Assembly (NCBI GenBank): GCA_947579665.1
Contig: OX388351.1
Location: 61,512,939-61,576,938 of the forward strand
Origin: Sympetrum striolatum
Taxonomy: Eukaryota > Arthropoda > Insecta > Odonata > Libellulidae
Direction: 5' to 3'
Length of the DNA: 64,000 nt
This document shows, one piece after another, positions 9,963 through 23,280 of this stretch (its first letter is position 1; each line of letters begins with the position of its first letter). Made by a program: the position numbers and the translations under genes. The notes under the pieces were generated by a model that was not told the DNA's origin, searched no databases, and worked only from the letters and a program-made list of their open reading frames with translations.

Positions 9963-12900
9963 GTAGACGGAAACGGAAAGAGGTACAAAGAAACTTAATT
10001 CTAAATTAATTTGCCTCATATACTGGCCACATTGGAGGCATCTCAACCCCATACAGAAGCATATAGGTGGCATATTGAGGCTTGAGTGACAGTTTTCGTC
10101 ACAAAGGACATATCTTTATTAAAAAAAATATTCGTTTGAACCGAGCTAGAATATTTTTGCAATTTTAACGTTTCTTGCTGAAATTTCGGAACTTCGAGAT
10201 AAAAATTCTCACTAAAGATAGTATTTGATTTGAAAAGAAAATGATATCAATAATGCGGGTTTGCCAATATTGCCAGGTATTACATTTCTATCAGAAAAAA
10301 AGACAAAACGACCCACCCTACTGTCTAACCAACACTCGTAACATTTCTGTATATTTTGCGTATTTTGACGAACTCTGGCGAAATGAGAAACCATTTTCAT
10401 CGATTCAAACGTTCTCAATCTTTCATTTTAAGCAATAACCAAGCAATATATGCACTTATTTGCCATTAAATCACTTCAGAAACACTGAGAAACCAACAGG
10501 GAAAAATGAAAAAATTTGAAATTTTTCAGAAAAGTTTAAAAGTTTGACTAAAATTCGCAGTCTCAGGACATAATCCGATCGAGTTGAAATCTTTTATATG
10601 CTATAAGGACCACCAACCACATACTTTAAGCATTAGCCGTTGACCGATTTCGAAAAGAAAGTTTTTTCAATCCACCCATCCACCCCAAGTGTACATGTTT
10701 GACGTATATGTCAGCCGTATCTGAGTAAACCTATCTTTGTGGACGTGGGACATAGTTTAAAAACATACCCATTCATTTAAAACGATATTTTCCGTATATT
10801 TAGCACTTTGAATATTAGTTATATGACATCATCACGTGTGAATTAGTGAAAATTCATAATCATAAACTTATTTCAGTAGTGCTTTTCCTCTATCTTGCAT
10901 ATTTCATTATTGTTTATTGTTCTTTATACGATACGACATGTAAAGATCAGTTTCACTGATTTTTATATTTTTGTATTACAGCTCATGTGTTGGACTCATG
11001 GTCATGGAAAGTCTTTTTCCTGATGATTGGAATGATGGTGGAGGAATTTTTCGGCTTCGGACCTGCGGTGAGGAAAAATTTCAGAGCTGAAGAAAACATG
11101 GCAAACATCAGTGCACGAATCCATGGTTGCAATTCAGCGGGAAGTATTGCAGCGTTGTGCCTCGACTTCGCAGGTAGGAGAGGCTTCGCCAAGGACGACG
11201 CGAGACCGTCCAGTTGCCTTCGCTCGTCGAACCGCGGAGAGACAAAATAAGGCTTTAGTATTTCAATATAGTCAGTGCTGTGTGCGTGTGATTCTGTTAA
11301 TCTGTGGTTATAAGTGTCTGTAATATTTAGTGGCTATTGTTCAATATTAGTGAATAGCAGTCCTGGATTAAGTCACATATCTCAATGCAGCTTTGGTTGG
11401 GAGACTTTGTTAAGGTATGTTCCACTTCTTTATTCTTTAATATTTCATATTATACGGCGAATGGCATGATTGACCTTTACCAGGAGTAGTATTAGATGCT
11501 CAGGCGCCTTTATACAAATTAAATAACCTCCCTTCATCACGTTATGATGTACCAATAGTATGATAAGACAATATCGAGGTACCGCTATCTCTTAAGTTCT
11601 TGGATGGCTTTCTTTCTATCTTCCCACTTATAGTTAATGGAGGATGTGGTACTTATAAAGGAGTAATTAAGTATTCCTGTATCATAATGCCTCCGGCTTA
11701 GGCTATTTTAGTGTTGAACAGATTAGACGGCACTTATTGATGAGTTGCTGATCTTTATTTCAATTAATTAACATTTTATTAACTACGAAGAAGCACATTC
11801 TAAGCAAGAAATAAGGGAGGATATCGTAATTTCCTGAATGAAGGAGGTGTCCTAAATGAAATACTTGGAAATTTATCTCCAATTATCTTTCAATGTAAAT
11901 ATATTTCATGTAAAATGCAGTATATACGAGTAATCGTACTCGTAAGTAATCATTGTTGAGCAAACTTGCAATTTACTAATTTAAACTATAATATATAACT
12001 AACTTAACAAACTAGTAAAAATAACATTTTGTATTTTATTTTCACTGGTTTAAACATTTCAGCATACTGGGTCATTATGAACCGAAGGAACATGAGTGTA
12101 CGATAGTTTTAAGGGAAACAGCAGGGTTAATAAAAAATATTCTCATGCATATAATGTGAGGGAGAGACTGTCCATAACCTCCTAAATTACATCAATTCAT
12201 ATGGCCGGTTCTTTTTTATATGTAAATGGCTTTAAAATTTTAAAGTGAAGAATGTTAAGTATACATACGGGGACGTTTTCCTGCCTAGCGGCAGTATATA
12301 CATGACATATTTAACTGTTCCTGAGTAATCTCTCGGAATGTTTGTTTTGCCTCAACAGACGCTCCGATAGTGTTGAATTTGTCTAATCCCGTAAAAGCGC
12401 GGATTTGGTTTTCGTTGTATGTTTCCCACCAGCTATGAACTCCGCATTCTGAGAAATACTGTCTCTTTAACAGAATCAGTTCACTCATTCATATTTTTTT
12501 CTCGAAATTTATCGGCTTGACAAATAATACATTCATATTTATATTATAATCTCGCAATGCTTCAATTTTACTTGAAACAAATATGAGCGAAAAATGTAAT
12601 TAATTTATAGACGAAGCTAAAAAATGACACTCGTGTTTCTCATTGCATGTGCACTCTTTCCATTACCGAATGAACGTCTGGCAGTTAAAAAATTATTTCC
12701 TATGCATATAAACCTTTTACAAACATCTCTGCTTTCTGCTAAATAGCGAATTGGAAGGTTCCGTATAAAAGTTATATTTAAATTCAGATGGACGGCGGAA
12801 ATAAAAGCACTCTGGGAGAGCACGGCCAATGAACAATTCCTCATGCATAGCTTTCATACACAGCCGCAAGTGAATAAAACAGAAATCATACGTGATTTAT

Positions 12901-14181
12901 AGTAACCGTAGTACGCCTCCAATTGCGAGAATTTGAAATATGACGGTATTTTAGAACGATTAACATTGAGGCCACCGTCACCAAATATATTATGTGATAT
13001 TCACGGTTTTGTTCAGGCAAAGAAAACATGGAATAGATGATATTTATTGCGAGTAAAAGGGTTTGCAGATAAATATATGAATAAATACAAATTTTTGCAT
13101 ACAAAATGAATATTTATATATGTACATTTACTATACGTATGGAGTTGTATATACAAAAAGGACTGAAATCCACTAAGTCGAAATGTAACTATAGTTGGGC
13201 CTCAATTGCTCCCATTTCAATTCTGTGACTATAGGTAAAAGTTACGCTTTTTCTTCTTCATTACTATATTACTGTAAATAATTTCGGTTATCATCGAATT
13301 GAAACCTTCAGTTCTTATTATTATTATTTTTTCGTCAGAAAACCTGTCTTAAGTTTTCAGCATAATCAATTGAAAAATCAAAAAATATTACAGTAGTCTC
13401 TTTTTGATGCATGTATATAAATATTGCTGATAATGTAAATTTATAACCTAAAGAATGAAATGTCAGTGATTTTTACATTTAGATGGTAGAGTTATACTTG
13501 TACTTCTGCAATACACATCTATTTAAAAATAAAGTTGTGCGTACACTAATGCTCACGAGTTTTTTCAGTTGAAAGCTAAATTAGTCTCATCTTGTTAAGC
13601 GCATGATTGTTTGATTGACTACATGTCTTCTTTTCGTGGCATAATTAATTCTCTTTTGTTAAAAATATATGTAAACCTTACTCCATAGATCCAAATTTAA
13701 ATACACATTTACGTTAAATCGGACAGTCTTTAAAAAGCTAAAATGAAGTCATGTTTATTATGCATATACCGGACGTTATCTTTTCTTTTTCCCAAAGAGT
13801 CTACTCTGTTAAATTAAAATTGTAACTGGTAAATTCAGCATTTTTAGTCCCAAACTTCCTAACCGATTTTTTTTTCAAGTTGGAACAGTCGTAGATGTTT
13901 CGTTTTGAGTAAAATTGTAAGAAACTTCGCTCCCCCATGAAGGTTTAATCATAAAAAGACTATAGCTGAGCATAGACGCCTGCAAAACCGAATTAATTCG
14001 AAAATCGATCCTCATTGAACTAAAAACTTCGATGTTGGAGGAAAGTTTAAAACCCAACATTCCCATTCAAACATTTAGATTTTTTTCCTATTATAAGATT
14101 ATGGATTCTGTTAACAATCCTAACAAATTTCAGAGCAATCTGAAATTTCATAAATGAAAATGTAAGGGTCAAAGGTTCTTT
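9963..14181. other. AT-rich non-coding stretch with one GC-rich patch
   Basis: Mostly AT-rich anonymous sequence. A GC-richer patch at 11020-11260 is open in two plus-strand frames and one minus-strand frame with no domain. A 67-codon minus-strand frame at 12285-12488 has more ordinary protein-like composition than most here but no splice context, domain or partner that I can recognise. Confidence 0.5.
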
Positions 14182-14324
14182 CCACATAAAGGGTTAAACC
14201 CAGGAAAAATTCCAAGAAAAAACTGACTTGAAAAAAGTCTGAGAGGACCGGGAAACGAGCTCGGGATCTCCCTTTATATGTTTCCCGGCCCAGTTACACT
14301 TTTTTCAAGTCCGTTTTTCCTTGC
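14182..14324. mobile_element. Inverted head-to-head SINE dimer, copy B
   Basis: The left arm (CCCAGGAAAAATTCCAAG, then CTGACTTGAAAAAAGTCTGA) is the family tail in reverse. The right arm (ACTTTTTTCAAGTCCGTTTT, then TCCTTG) is the tail forward. The centre keeps one partial minus-strand tRNA-like head (GACCGGGAAACGAGCTCGGG) and the last bases of a plus-strand head (TTTCCCGGCCCAGT). More of the centre remains than in copy A, less than in copy C. Confidence 0.65.
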
Positions 14325-17300
14325 TATTCATAAATGATATTTTATTATATAATGAACTTATTTAAAACATGATATAATAAATAAGCACGAGTATTTTTAT
14401 CAAAATATCACATAAATTGGTACTTATTTTTTGGACAACTATACTTCGTTATTACATATCAGGATGAACGAAATTATTTTAGTTATTACGATTTGAGTCA
14501 CTACATACTATACCTTAAATTATATTAAAAATAATCTTTATTAGATTTCGTATTTTAATATCATCCTGATAACCTAGTATAGCACAGAACCAGCAGAAAA
14601 GTTAGTATCGATAGAGCGTCAGCTTCCATGACGCACGTTCTGAACTTCAAATTGAGATAACGCTCGGGAAAAAATGAACTCCTACGCCTCCGCGGAATCC
14701 TGAAACCTCTCCCAAATAAGAAAATATAGAGATAGAAATTTCGCGAATTCTTTCATCTTCCCAATATCAGCGGTAACCCTTCCATCCTTTACCCGTAAAG
14801 GCCTCCGCTGTCGTGATTCCTGCCGAGGGATACACCATTCCGCGTCGGAATAGTCATACATCAGTATTCGCGGAGTAAAAATGATAAAATATACCCCTCC
14901 TGATGGAGGCGAGTAAACCAGAAAAACGGCTATGGTTAAAAGATACGCGGGGCAACATTTTCATAAAATTGGAGCATCGAAAAGAAGAGTGGAAAAATGC
15001 GGTGGATTTATGGCGAGAGAAGAGCAGTGACGTATTTGAATGCAATGCGTCAACCCGGAGGAAATGTGAGCGGGATATGGGGCGGATGGAAGGGGTGTAT
15101 CGGTGGGGTGTGGGGGCGGAAAAAGGAGAAGGAGTGGGGAACCAGAGTGAAGGGGCGAATGTAAAGTTTTCAATCGCGGGGAATGGCGATGAGAATTTTT
15201 CGAATCCCTGGGTACCAAGATAACCTTTACAAGCATTAAGGCATTGAATGAAAGGTCGCATTCAGGTGTTATTCCAGAAAACATTGGATTTTTCCAAACA
15301 GTGGAAACTCATGAGGGGACCAAAAAGTGTGGTACTCGATTGTTTATTGATTAATGTACGTAATTTAGGTCGTACTTAGAAGAGTCTCAATGCTTCTGAT
15401 GTTCTTAAACGATGCATACATGAAGGCTCAGTAGATCACACTAATTATAATGATAGCATTGGAAATGATAAAATAATTCGATATATTAACATATAAGCAA
15501 ATAAGATAAAATAAACTTAATTACTTATCTAATTAATGTGTAAGCAAATAATATTTATTTTGTGAATGTGGAATAAATTAAAGTTTTTTTAACTTACGTT
15601 TCCAAGATGAAGTTCCACCGAGTAAAAGCCGATGCGGCTGATTAATTGTTTTAACCGCTCTTAAACGGCCATAGCGGGACGACAAATTTGGCCAAGTATT
15701 CTATGGATTACCTGCACATTTTAAATATGCACGTGTATATTTCAACGTGGATAACATATTTTCTAGATATATTGAATAAAAAAAGAAAAATTCTCATTTT
15801 ATTAGGTACTCATAATACATTTGCATCTAAAAATATGTGAAAATAACTATCTTAACTTCTTTCTTTAAATAATGTTAAAAAGAAAGATCTTCATTTTTAA
15901 TAGGCAGTAAGGCATTCACACATAAAAATATGTGAAAGTAAACTTCTTTCTCAATTAAGCTTAGAAAGATTATTTGAAAAGTTCTGTGAACGGCAACTAA
16001 GTTATACCCGTTGCAAGTTAATCATAAGAACTAATAAATTCTTGGAACATAAACAATATGAACTTAAAACTCTCTGCATTGCATCTGTCTACGTGAACCT
16101 GGCCGTTGTACCTGGTGGGGAAGCCGGTAAGTCTGTCGTTCGATTGATAGGAAGCTGGCCAAGTAGATTGATTCAATGTAGTGCTACCTATTCATTAGAT
16201 TAACCGTTCTAGGAATCATTAATTTGATACCCTCATTTTCATCCTCTCGTTGGCAAATTTTAAAAACAATTAGAAAGAGCAATACCCAAACCTCCATTAA
16301 TTTAACTTTCAATTTCGCGGTTGCAACACCTACAGATTTCACAACATGTAGCAAAGAAAGCTGTGATTAGTTTGGATACAATCCATTTTACGCTCATGCT
16401 TTGGCTGATGAAATCGATCGTTTGAAAAACATGAGGCTACCTGAAGTTTCTAACAATATATGATGATAACTCTTTTATTAGTTAAGCATAAACAAAACAC
16501 ATGATTGATATTTTGTGGTGATTTTCCTGATTGACTATATTAAAAATAATTTGCATGTGGTACTACGCCTGTTATAATGAGACCTAAACTTATTTTCCAT
16601 GGGATATCTCTTTTAGCGAATTTATTTTAGGCGTGGTAACGTTGCTTGACGGATTAGAAATATTAAGTGAGTGAATTTTGAATTAAACTTTAAAATACAC
16701 GGAAATGCAAATACTTTCTTGATCACCCGTTGGGTGAAGAGACATTTAATCTACCATTTCGAATCCTTAATGTTTCACTGATTTTCATGGTTGTGTAGCA
16801 TCTGAACGGTTATGGGTTTCAGCAAGTTGTTTTTAAATCGCAAATCTCCAGGGAAAATCATAGTGCATCGAAACTGGAGATAACGCACCGTGAATTCTAA
16901 AACGGAATGCTAGGTTAACAAGGGATAGTTCGCGCGTTTAGGATTTACGAGATAAGTCACGCGTAAAGACTTTATCTAAAGCCCTTGCCAAACACACATT
17001 CGATTCTATCGCATGCCTATGCTGCTTATCCTCTGAAAATATTGAACCTGATTGCGTTCACATACAACGAAAAAACATCCGATAGATAGCAGTAGCCCTT
17101 CCGGAAGTTGATAATTACAGTTACGCTGCGTGGGCAAAAGCCTAACAAAGGCACGGGTCACCCTTAGAGAGCAATTGATCCTGTAATAAATATCCTCAAT
17201 TTTGAACAGAATCAGCGAATATCTAAATGTTAGGCAAATTTCAGAGTACTTATATCTGTATAAGATTGTCAAACTTTTTCCTCTCACTTCTTTTATATGG

Positions 17301-17342
17301 TTCACTACATTGAAGTCTAATCCATATGATAATAAACAAATA
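14325..17342. other. Non-coding stretch with a GC-rich island
   Basis: A GC-rich island at about 14620-15230 has overlapping open frames on both strands (106 codons plus; 135 and 107 codons minus), none with a domain. The rest is AT-rich anonymous sequence. Confidence 0.5.
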
Positions 17343-17420
17343 AGCTGGTTCTCAAGTGACCACGTTCGTAATTTGTTCGCCTTCTGTGAATGCGATCCCG
17401 GGTTCGAATACCATATAGTA
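17343..17420 (+). repeat. Possible degenerate tRNA-derived SINE head
   Basis: CCCGGGTTCGAATACC at 17397-17412 matches the tRNA B-box consensus GGTTCGANNCC. I cannot fold the preceding bases into a full tRNA, and no matching tail was found. One of several isolated B-box-like matches in the window. Confidence 0.3.
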
Positions 17421-18239
17421 TGACATGACCACAGCATTCATAAAATCTTTGCAAAATATTTATAATGCGGACAAATAATCAAGAAAATGGAAATTGACAG
17501 ATTTCAATTGAGGAGATAATAACTACTCAAAGGCAATCACTTTTCTACACCTGAAACATAATTCCAGTTAGGGGCTTGCAACTCTTACTGCAACTTACCT
17601 CCTACAGGAAGTCACTGATGAAATTATCAAAATTATTATGAATTACAACCAAGTCAATTACGGCCAAGACTAATTATAGAAAGCACTAATTAACAACTTA
17701 CAAAGCTTAATAACCGATTGATGACAGAATCGCCAGAATTTGGACGATGAAGTAACAACGAGGACCTCTTATTTAGCACAAAATTCTCAAGCCTTTGTCC
17801 TCAATACGTCTAAAAATATTATAGCAATTGCTGATTCATCTTTGTATTGTTATTATGAATCGCATTATAAATAGTCAGGAAGCAATTTCAAAACATATAG
17901 CAACCATGGATAAGAACTAATTACAGAGCCGTTATATATTGAAGTAATTAAGCGTCATCAGAGAAAGGAGTGGTTTAAATATTGGGAGGGTGAGAGTGAA
18001 TGATGTAATTGTAGAATAAATTATAATATAAAGACTGAGAATAAAATTAAGTCAAAGAACCTAGATAAAATAAAAAGAGAGGTAAGCTACAACTAAACGA
18101 AAGCAATGGCATTGATTAGGGAATATGTTGGCAATAGAACCTACCAAATGGTAGCACACTTATTTATTCTATATATAATTTTATGTTCAAGTAAGTAACC
18201 TTTACAGTATAGAGTAATAGTCGCTTGCCAAAACTTAAT
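17421..18239. other. AT-rich non-coding stretch
   Basis: No supportable feature. Confidence 0.5.
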
Positions 18240-18550
18240 TTGCGGGACCCGATCCTCTTCGGATTATACATGCGATTATCCGTTTAATGCGGATTGTACA
18301 ACACTGGTTTATAAGTACCTTTAATATAAGCAAAACGTTTTAACAGAATTCGCGATTTTTTGCATACCAAAATTTCCACATATCAGGCTGTTCGTCAATC
18401 TGATTGTTCGCTTATTTAACTGTTCGATTATCTGATTTTCTTCTTATCTGACTGTTTACTTATCTATTTGCTTATACACATGTTCGCATATCCGGCTCTT
18501 CAGTTATCCGACTGAGGGCTTGCTCCCACGGAGGCCGGTTAATCGAATGT
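18240..18550. repeat. Degenerate short-period repeat, possible DNA-transposon end
   Basis: From 18387 to about 18514 the sequence cycles through variants of CTGTTCGATTATCTGATT at roughly 16-20 bp. Upstream, TTCGGATTATACATGCGATT and ATCCGTTTAATGCGGATTGT carry the same TTATCCG/GCGGATT theme. Subterminal TTATCCGATT-type repeats are common in pogo/Tigger-like elements, but I could not define a clean terminal inverted repeat, so the class is uncertain. Confidence 0.4.
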
Positions 18551-21120
18551 ATTCCGTAACTGTTGGAGAAAAAGTTATGTTTATGGGGTAAAGGAGGGAC
18601 CGGAAGTGAATGGAGGTGAAAGGAAGGGGTCGGGGTTGGGATGGGAGGAAGAGGACCACATCCATATTCCCCATCTGGTTTCCCCACGCGATTTTTATTC
18701 CTTTTAACCCGATCATCGATTTATTCGCTTTACGGGAATTAGGCCGCGTCACAGCTCATGTCAAAGGAAAGCCATATCCAATGGAATGGGATCAGATAGT
18801 CAATGAAGGCGGGGGACGTTAGAGGAGGCGTGGGTCAATTGGAAAGGGAAAAGGGAGTAGCTAGTCTTTTCCGCAACGTGTTATCGCTCAAAACGAAACG
18901 AAAGCATTTGTTGTACGCCAGATTCATCGAAGTGAGGGAAGGAAACGCATTTGACAATCCAATTTTGCAAATGCCGGATCATTCAACCGCGATTCCCTCT
19001 GCCCCATCTCTCATTTCCCATCTTCGCCACTCTCTTCTCCTGTTTATTTCTTCTCTGTTGCTTTTTCTCGTTTCTTCCTTCACTCTCAGAATGTCAACAC
19101 GTCACTCCGCATTTTTCTTTCTCTTTCTTTCTCGTAATCCTCGTACATTTGGCCCGTGTCCTTTCATCTATCTATTACAGTCAAATGTATTTGTCTAAGT
19201 TTGTATCTTAAGCGCATTGTATTCGAGTGAATGTATCATAAAGCGATTTCAAGGAAAATCGGAGAAAAATTTACCTCTTTTTTAATAAAATATGCATTTC
19301 TTTTACACGTATGTCCTTCCTAGAGAAATACATTGTAGTTATGTTTCAACTCTGTGATAAATATTTTTACAAAGTTATTAATTTTTAAAATATCGACATT
19401 TTTGTAATAGTTGTCAAACATGTATCAATGTGAAGGGTCATAACTTTTGCATGAAATAATTTAAGGATAAATTTCCTTCATTTGTTAATAGGAATTGTAT
19501 GCACGTTTATTCAAAGTATTTATTGTAGTCTCACATACATCCTCAAATATATCTGGTTTTTAATTTTTATACAATTGAAAATTGCAGTCTTTTCCCTATA
19601 TATATTTACAGCTGTACGTAAATGCATTACCTGGGGAAATAGGAAGATATGTCTTTGTCGTTTAGCCACTAATAACATGCTGTAGAATTCAAATACTGCT
19701 CCTTACCTAGGCCCAGTATTTCGGTTGTTTTTTCAGTAGCGTGCAAGACTTTTACTGGATTCTGTACATGAAATTTGAAGAAAATCAATTCTCAATAACA
19801 TGACAATGTGGCGTTTGTTTCAATTGATTGAATCCTAATCCCGGATTGGATTGGGACGGAGTGACTGGGTTGCGCTTGATTTGAGTTGGCAGTAGATATT
19901 TTTTCTTCTCCAGAAGATGGCTAGAATCCCACATGAATTCCCTATGGAATTAAATTTGTCGATGAAAGGGAAAAACATATATGCGTGGCGAAGTAGCACC
20001 GGAAAATTGCCCTTGACCTCTCAGCTAAAATAATGTGTGCTACTTTTTCAAACTTAATACGCCTTTACATGATGTTCGCGTAAATTAAATCTTTTGATAC
20101 CGTTTTCATCTCGTATCTTCATCCAGAAAAATAAGGGAAACAGTATAAAAATGAATGTATAGAAAATGGGGTTATCTGTTATTATTACTTTTGGTCCTAA
20201 TAATTCCACAGCATGAGATCAATTCTAAATTTATGAAACTCATTTCCAAATGATTTTGCAGAAAAATTTTTAAAGCACATATCTCCTTTACAACGCCAAA
20301 GTTTTCTAATTCATTTTAATTGCAAGCACGAAAATATTTCTCTATTTATTGGGCCGATTTCAGTTAATATTAAATATTAATCTATATACGATGTTCATTA
20401 TGCTTCTTAAGTTCTAAAAACTAACTATATTCGTTCGCCATTTTTACATTCGTAAATTCAAATTTGAATCTTCATTCTTACTTACCAGATGAAACAAACT
20501 AATGATCTAAGAAACAGATGTAGGATTATTTTGAAGTTCTATGCCAAACGAAATATGGGTCATCTTTACATATACTTGTAAATAGTACATGTTGAAAATT
20601 ATCTAAAAAAGGCAGATGCTTCGGCATAATTTTTAGTAAACATAAAAAAATTGGGCCACTCATTTAAATACTGATCATATAGAATTAGCTTACGTAACGT
20701 ATCTGATCGTTTGATATCATTAGAAATGGTAACCGTATAACGGATAGAGAATGGAGAGATTCCACCAAATTATTCTGAATTTTTTCCACGTACACTGATC
20801 ACCTGGTTCTAATTTCGAAACGTTTCTTTTTCCTTCTCGTTCTGCTTGTCTCCTTGCCTCCCATTCTCCGATATTCTTTCCTCATTAACACTTCCCCTTT
20901 CCACCGCTGCAGCGGATGCATGCATTTGGTTGGGACACGAGCCCTCGGTGCGGTAATTGGTGACAGGAATTTGTAATGGGATAGGATCACGGCCGCAACG
21001 AATGTTTCCCGAGTGCACAAAATTTCTGATTGGGTCATTGAAGAGGGAATCGGAGAATAGAATCTTTATATCGCGATTACAGAGTGGCCAACGGCGTTCG
21101 ATAGCGATGCTTGTCATCGG
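18551..21120. other. Non-coding stretch with GC-rich and pyrimidine-rich patches
   Basis: A GC-richer patch at 18560-19160 ends in pyrimidine-rich sequence (about 18990-19140) that keeps frames open by chance. AT-rich sequence follows to 20790, then another GC-rich patch from 20800 that continues to about 21290. No domain is recognisable in any frame. Confidence 0.5.
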
Positions 21121-21145
21121 CTCTCTCTCTCTCTCTCTCTCTCTC
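21121..21145. repeat. (CT)n microsatellite
   Basis: Uninterrupted CT dinucleotides. On the minus strand they encode an Arg-Glu run, which is a by-product. Confidence 0.9.
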
Positions 21146-21464
21146 ACATTGGCCATAAAATGAGAATTTTTAATTGATCTTAGGGATCGAATACGGCCCA
21201 ACACCTCCCTTTTATTCCATGCCAACGAGGGAATAATTGCCCCGCCATTCATTGCGTGTCCTGTTGCTTGATTAGTTTTTCATTCGTTCTTTCGCGGGCA
21301 TTGTACTTTAATCAATATGCGATGGATAGGATGAATCAGAGAGGGTTGTTACTCATAGCTGTTGACATACAGTACAGCTCTAAATCTGTCTGTAAACTAG
21401 TCAGTAGGACATATGAAACCTCACCCCATCTAGCGTTAGCTACGAAGGGTTAGTAAAGATAACT

Positions 21465-21493
21465 AGGCAAGATGAGGAGTGAGGTAGTTTGCC
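21465..21493 (+). repeat. Dispersed GAGGAGTGAGGTAG repeat, copy 2 (fragment)
   Basis: AGGCAAGATGAGGAGTGAGG then TAGTTTGCC is nearly identical to 48235-48263. Only the core is obvious here. Confidence 0.55.
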
Positions 21494-21558
21494 TTTACTT
21501 TACTTTAATTTAACGTACAGAGGAAATAGTCAAATATTGGTAGATCCAAAGGAATGGG

Positions 21559-21806
21559 TAAAGGGTAAATTGCACATAAGGACGTATACCCAGGAAAAAT
21601 CTCAAGGAAAAACGGACTTGAAAAAAGTCTGACTGGGCCGGGAATCGAACCTGGGATCTTCCTCTATCCGGGAGGCTGCCTTAACTTCTACCTTTTGGTA
21701 GATACAGTTTGAATCCCGCTCCTGTCAGACATTTTCAATGTCCTTTTCTCATTGGAAACTTTTCAGGGTGCCCCCATCTACGTTTAAGGATATCCTTAAC
21801 CCTTTT
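21559..21806. mobile_element. Inverted head-to-head SINE dimer, copy C (most complete)
   Basis: The left half, read on the minus strand, has a tRNA-like head with anticodon-arm-like CCTCCCGGATAGAGG and the B box GGTTCGATTCCCGG. It is followed by GTCAGACTTTTTTCAAGTCC and a tail reaching about 21559. The right half, on the plus strand, has AGTTTGAATCCCGCTCCTGT, then CAGACATTTTCAATGTCC and the same tail to about 21806. The two heads face each other. The arms have diverged, so the dimer is not recent. Alternative: a MITE that captured a tRNA-like segment. Confidence 0.65.
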
Positions 21807-23063
21807 CTAGGAGATAACATAATCTGTACCATTATTCAGCGTCAATCATTCCTCTGAAACATTCATCTCCTCAATGCTGTAAGCAAGATTGATAAAATTT
21901 GGTGAAATATACAATTTTGTTCTATAGTGCGGCAAAATAATATTGGAAAAGTATTCCACTCGTCAGTATATGGTATAATCAGCTGGGTTTAAGTTTTTTA
22001 AAAGTGTTACGCGTCAGATTAAATAGATAATGACGTTCTTAAATTTTTGAGAACGGCGAAATATTCTCCATTTTCTATTATTTAAATCTTAATATTAACC
22101 AATATTCGCAAGCGATAGTAGGCATATTATTTCAACATTATCACTGTTAATAGATATCAATTACATATTATGCATATAAACACCGTTTTTAACAGCCAAT
22201 TAAAAATAAATAGCAGCAAAAGTATAATAATAGGACACGGAGGAAGGGAAACCCCTCGGAAAATTTCCCTCTGACAGAAGTGAAGATACATACATAATCG
22301 TAATTTAAATAAATATTATCCCACTTCATGAACAATATCTTCAAGATTTATTACCTAATATGCAAAAGTACATCTTTACGAATAACAAAAGTGCAGCCAA
22401 CCCTAGCAAATTTTAGATGACATTCATTACAATTTCCGAACTTCGCGTTGAAGGTACGCACTGGCGGAGGAAATCATGGTGGAAACATATCTGATTAGCG
22501 TCTGTGGTGTGTGGATTAGAAGTCTACATCTCAAAAGGAAAACGAAATATCCGTAAGAATGAATAAATAAGGTACGAGGTAGATATTTTCAGTTTGAAGC
22601 GAGGAGAGTGAAAGCCTTGAGGGAGTCTGAAAGTGGCAGCGAAAAAGTGAAAATCGTAGGCGGAAGAAAAAATGTGGAGAAGAAGTGTCAAGGAAGTGAT
22701 ACTCGAAAAAAATCTTCCTTTTCATTCTGCGGAAAACATAGCAACTCCATCGAGCTATAAGTAACTACAAGGGCTGGTTGTCGAAAGTAATGGAAAGTCT
22801 ACATGACAAGTATCTAAAAAGAGGATGGATCCATCCACTTACGAGCCATTTTATGAAACATGCTGGAGTTCAAGAGGCAGATATTGTTAAAAGGATTCGT
22901 TTCCATGAGCATCTTTCCTCTACATCGAATTTAAACATCACAATTCTCACGGGTGCCGTTTTAAAGAGTTAAAGAGAACTATATTAAAAATCATGGTTAA
23001 GGAGATATTTTATCTTAACCATTCTTAACTGCATTTTAATTTCCAAGCGATTTTATCATTTTT
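21807..23063. other. AT-rich non-coding stretch
   Basis: A purine-rich patch lies at about 22570-22720. A possible LINE-tail remnant (AATTTAAATAAATATTATCC) lies at about 22302. No gene. Confidence 0.45.
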
Positions 23064-23112
23064 GCTCCCGACCCTACCATTTTTTTGTTCCCGACCCTAC
23101 CATTTTTTGTTC
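23064..23112 (+). repeat. Two-copy direct repeat
   Basis: CCCGACCCTACCATTTTTT occurs twice in succession (from 23067 and 23090), about 23 bp apart. Confidence 0.75.
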
Positions 23113-23239
23113 CTTTTACCAACCCCTTGCGGACAGACTACTATTTTTTTGGTACAGGATAGAGGAGGATAAATGTTATCTCACTATGCCAGTCTTGTTT
23201 GTAATTGGGATAAAGGTTATGTAGGTACTGATCCTCCTT

Positions 23240-23280
23240 ACGTTACCAGTCATTGTGCTTCACTTACTTGTATATGTACC
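23240..23280 (-). repeat. Dispersed GAGGAGTGAGGTAG repeat family, copy 3 (inner part)
   Basis: On the minus strand it reads CAAGTAAGTGAAGCACAATG, then ACTGGTAAC, matching CACGTAAGTGAAGCACAATG then ACTTTACGAGTAAC at 9448-9481. Confidence 0.5.

Noticed and set aside
12285..12488. 67-codon minus-strand frame as a real exon
   Set aside because: Composition is fairly protein-like, but I recognise no family and see no supporting splice sites or partners. A protein search would decide.
14595..14660. tRNA-like ATAGAGCGTCAGCTTCCATG sequence as a tRNA gene
   Set aside because: The A-box-like part is suggestive, but the T-arm is degenerate and no cloverleaf forms; possibly an old SINE scrap.
14854..15284. 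Overlapping 106-135 codon frames as genes
   Set aside because: Open in several frames and both strands over the same GC-rich, low-complexity sequence; no recognisable domain.
18803..19198. 131-codon frame as a membrane or secreted protein
   Set aside because: The hydrophobic Phe/Leu/Ser-rich part comes from a pyrimidine-rich tract; the other frame gives a similar string.
20809..21252. 147-codon minus-strand frame as a gene
   Set aside because: Runs through the (CT)n tract (Arg-Glu repeat) and a GC-rich patch; no domain.
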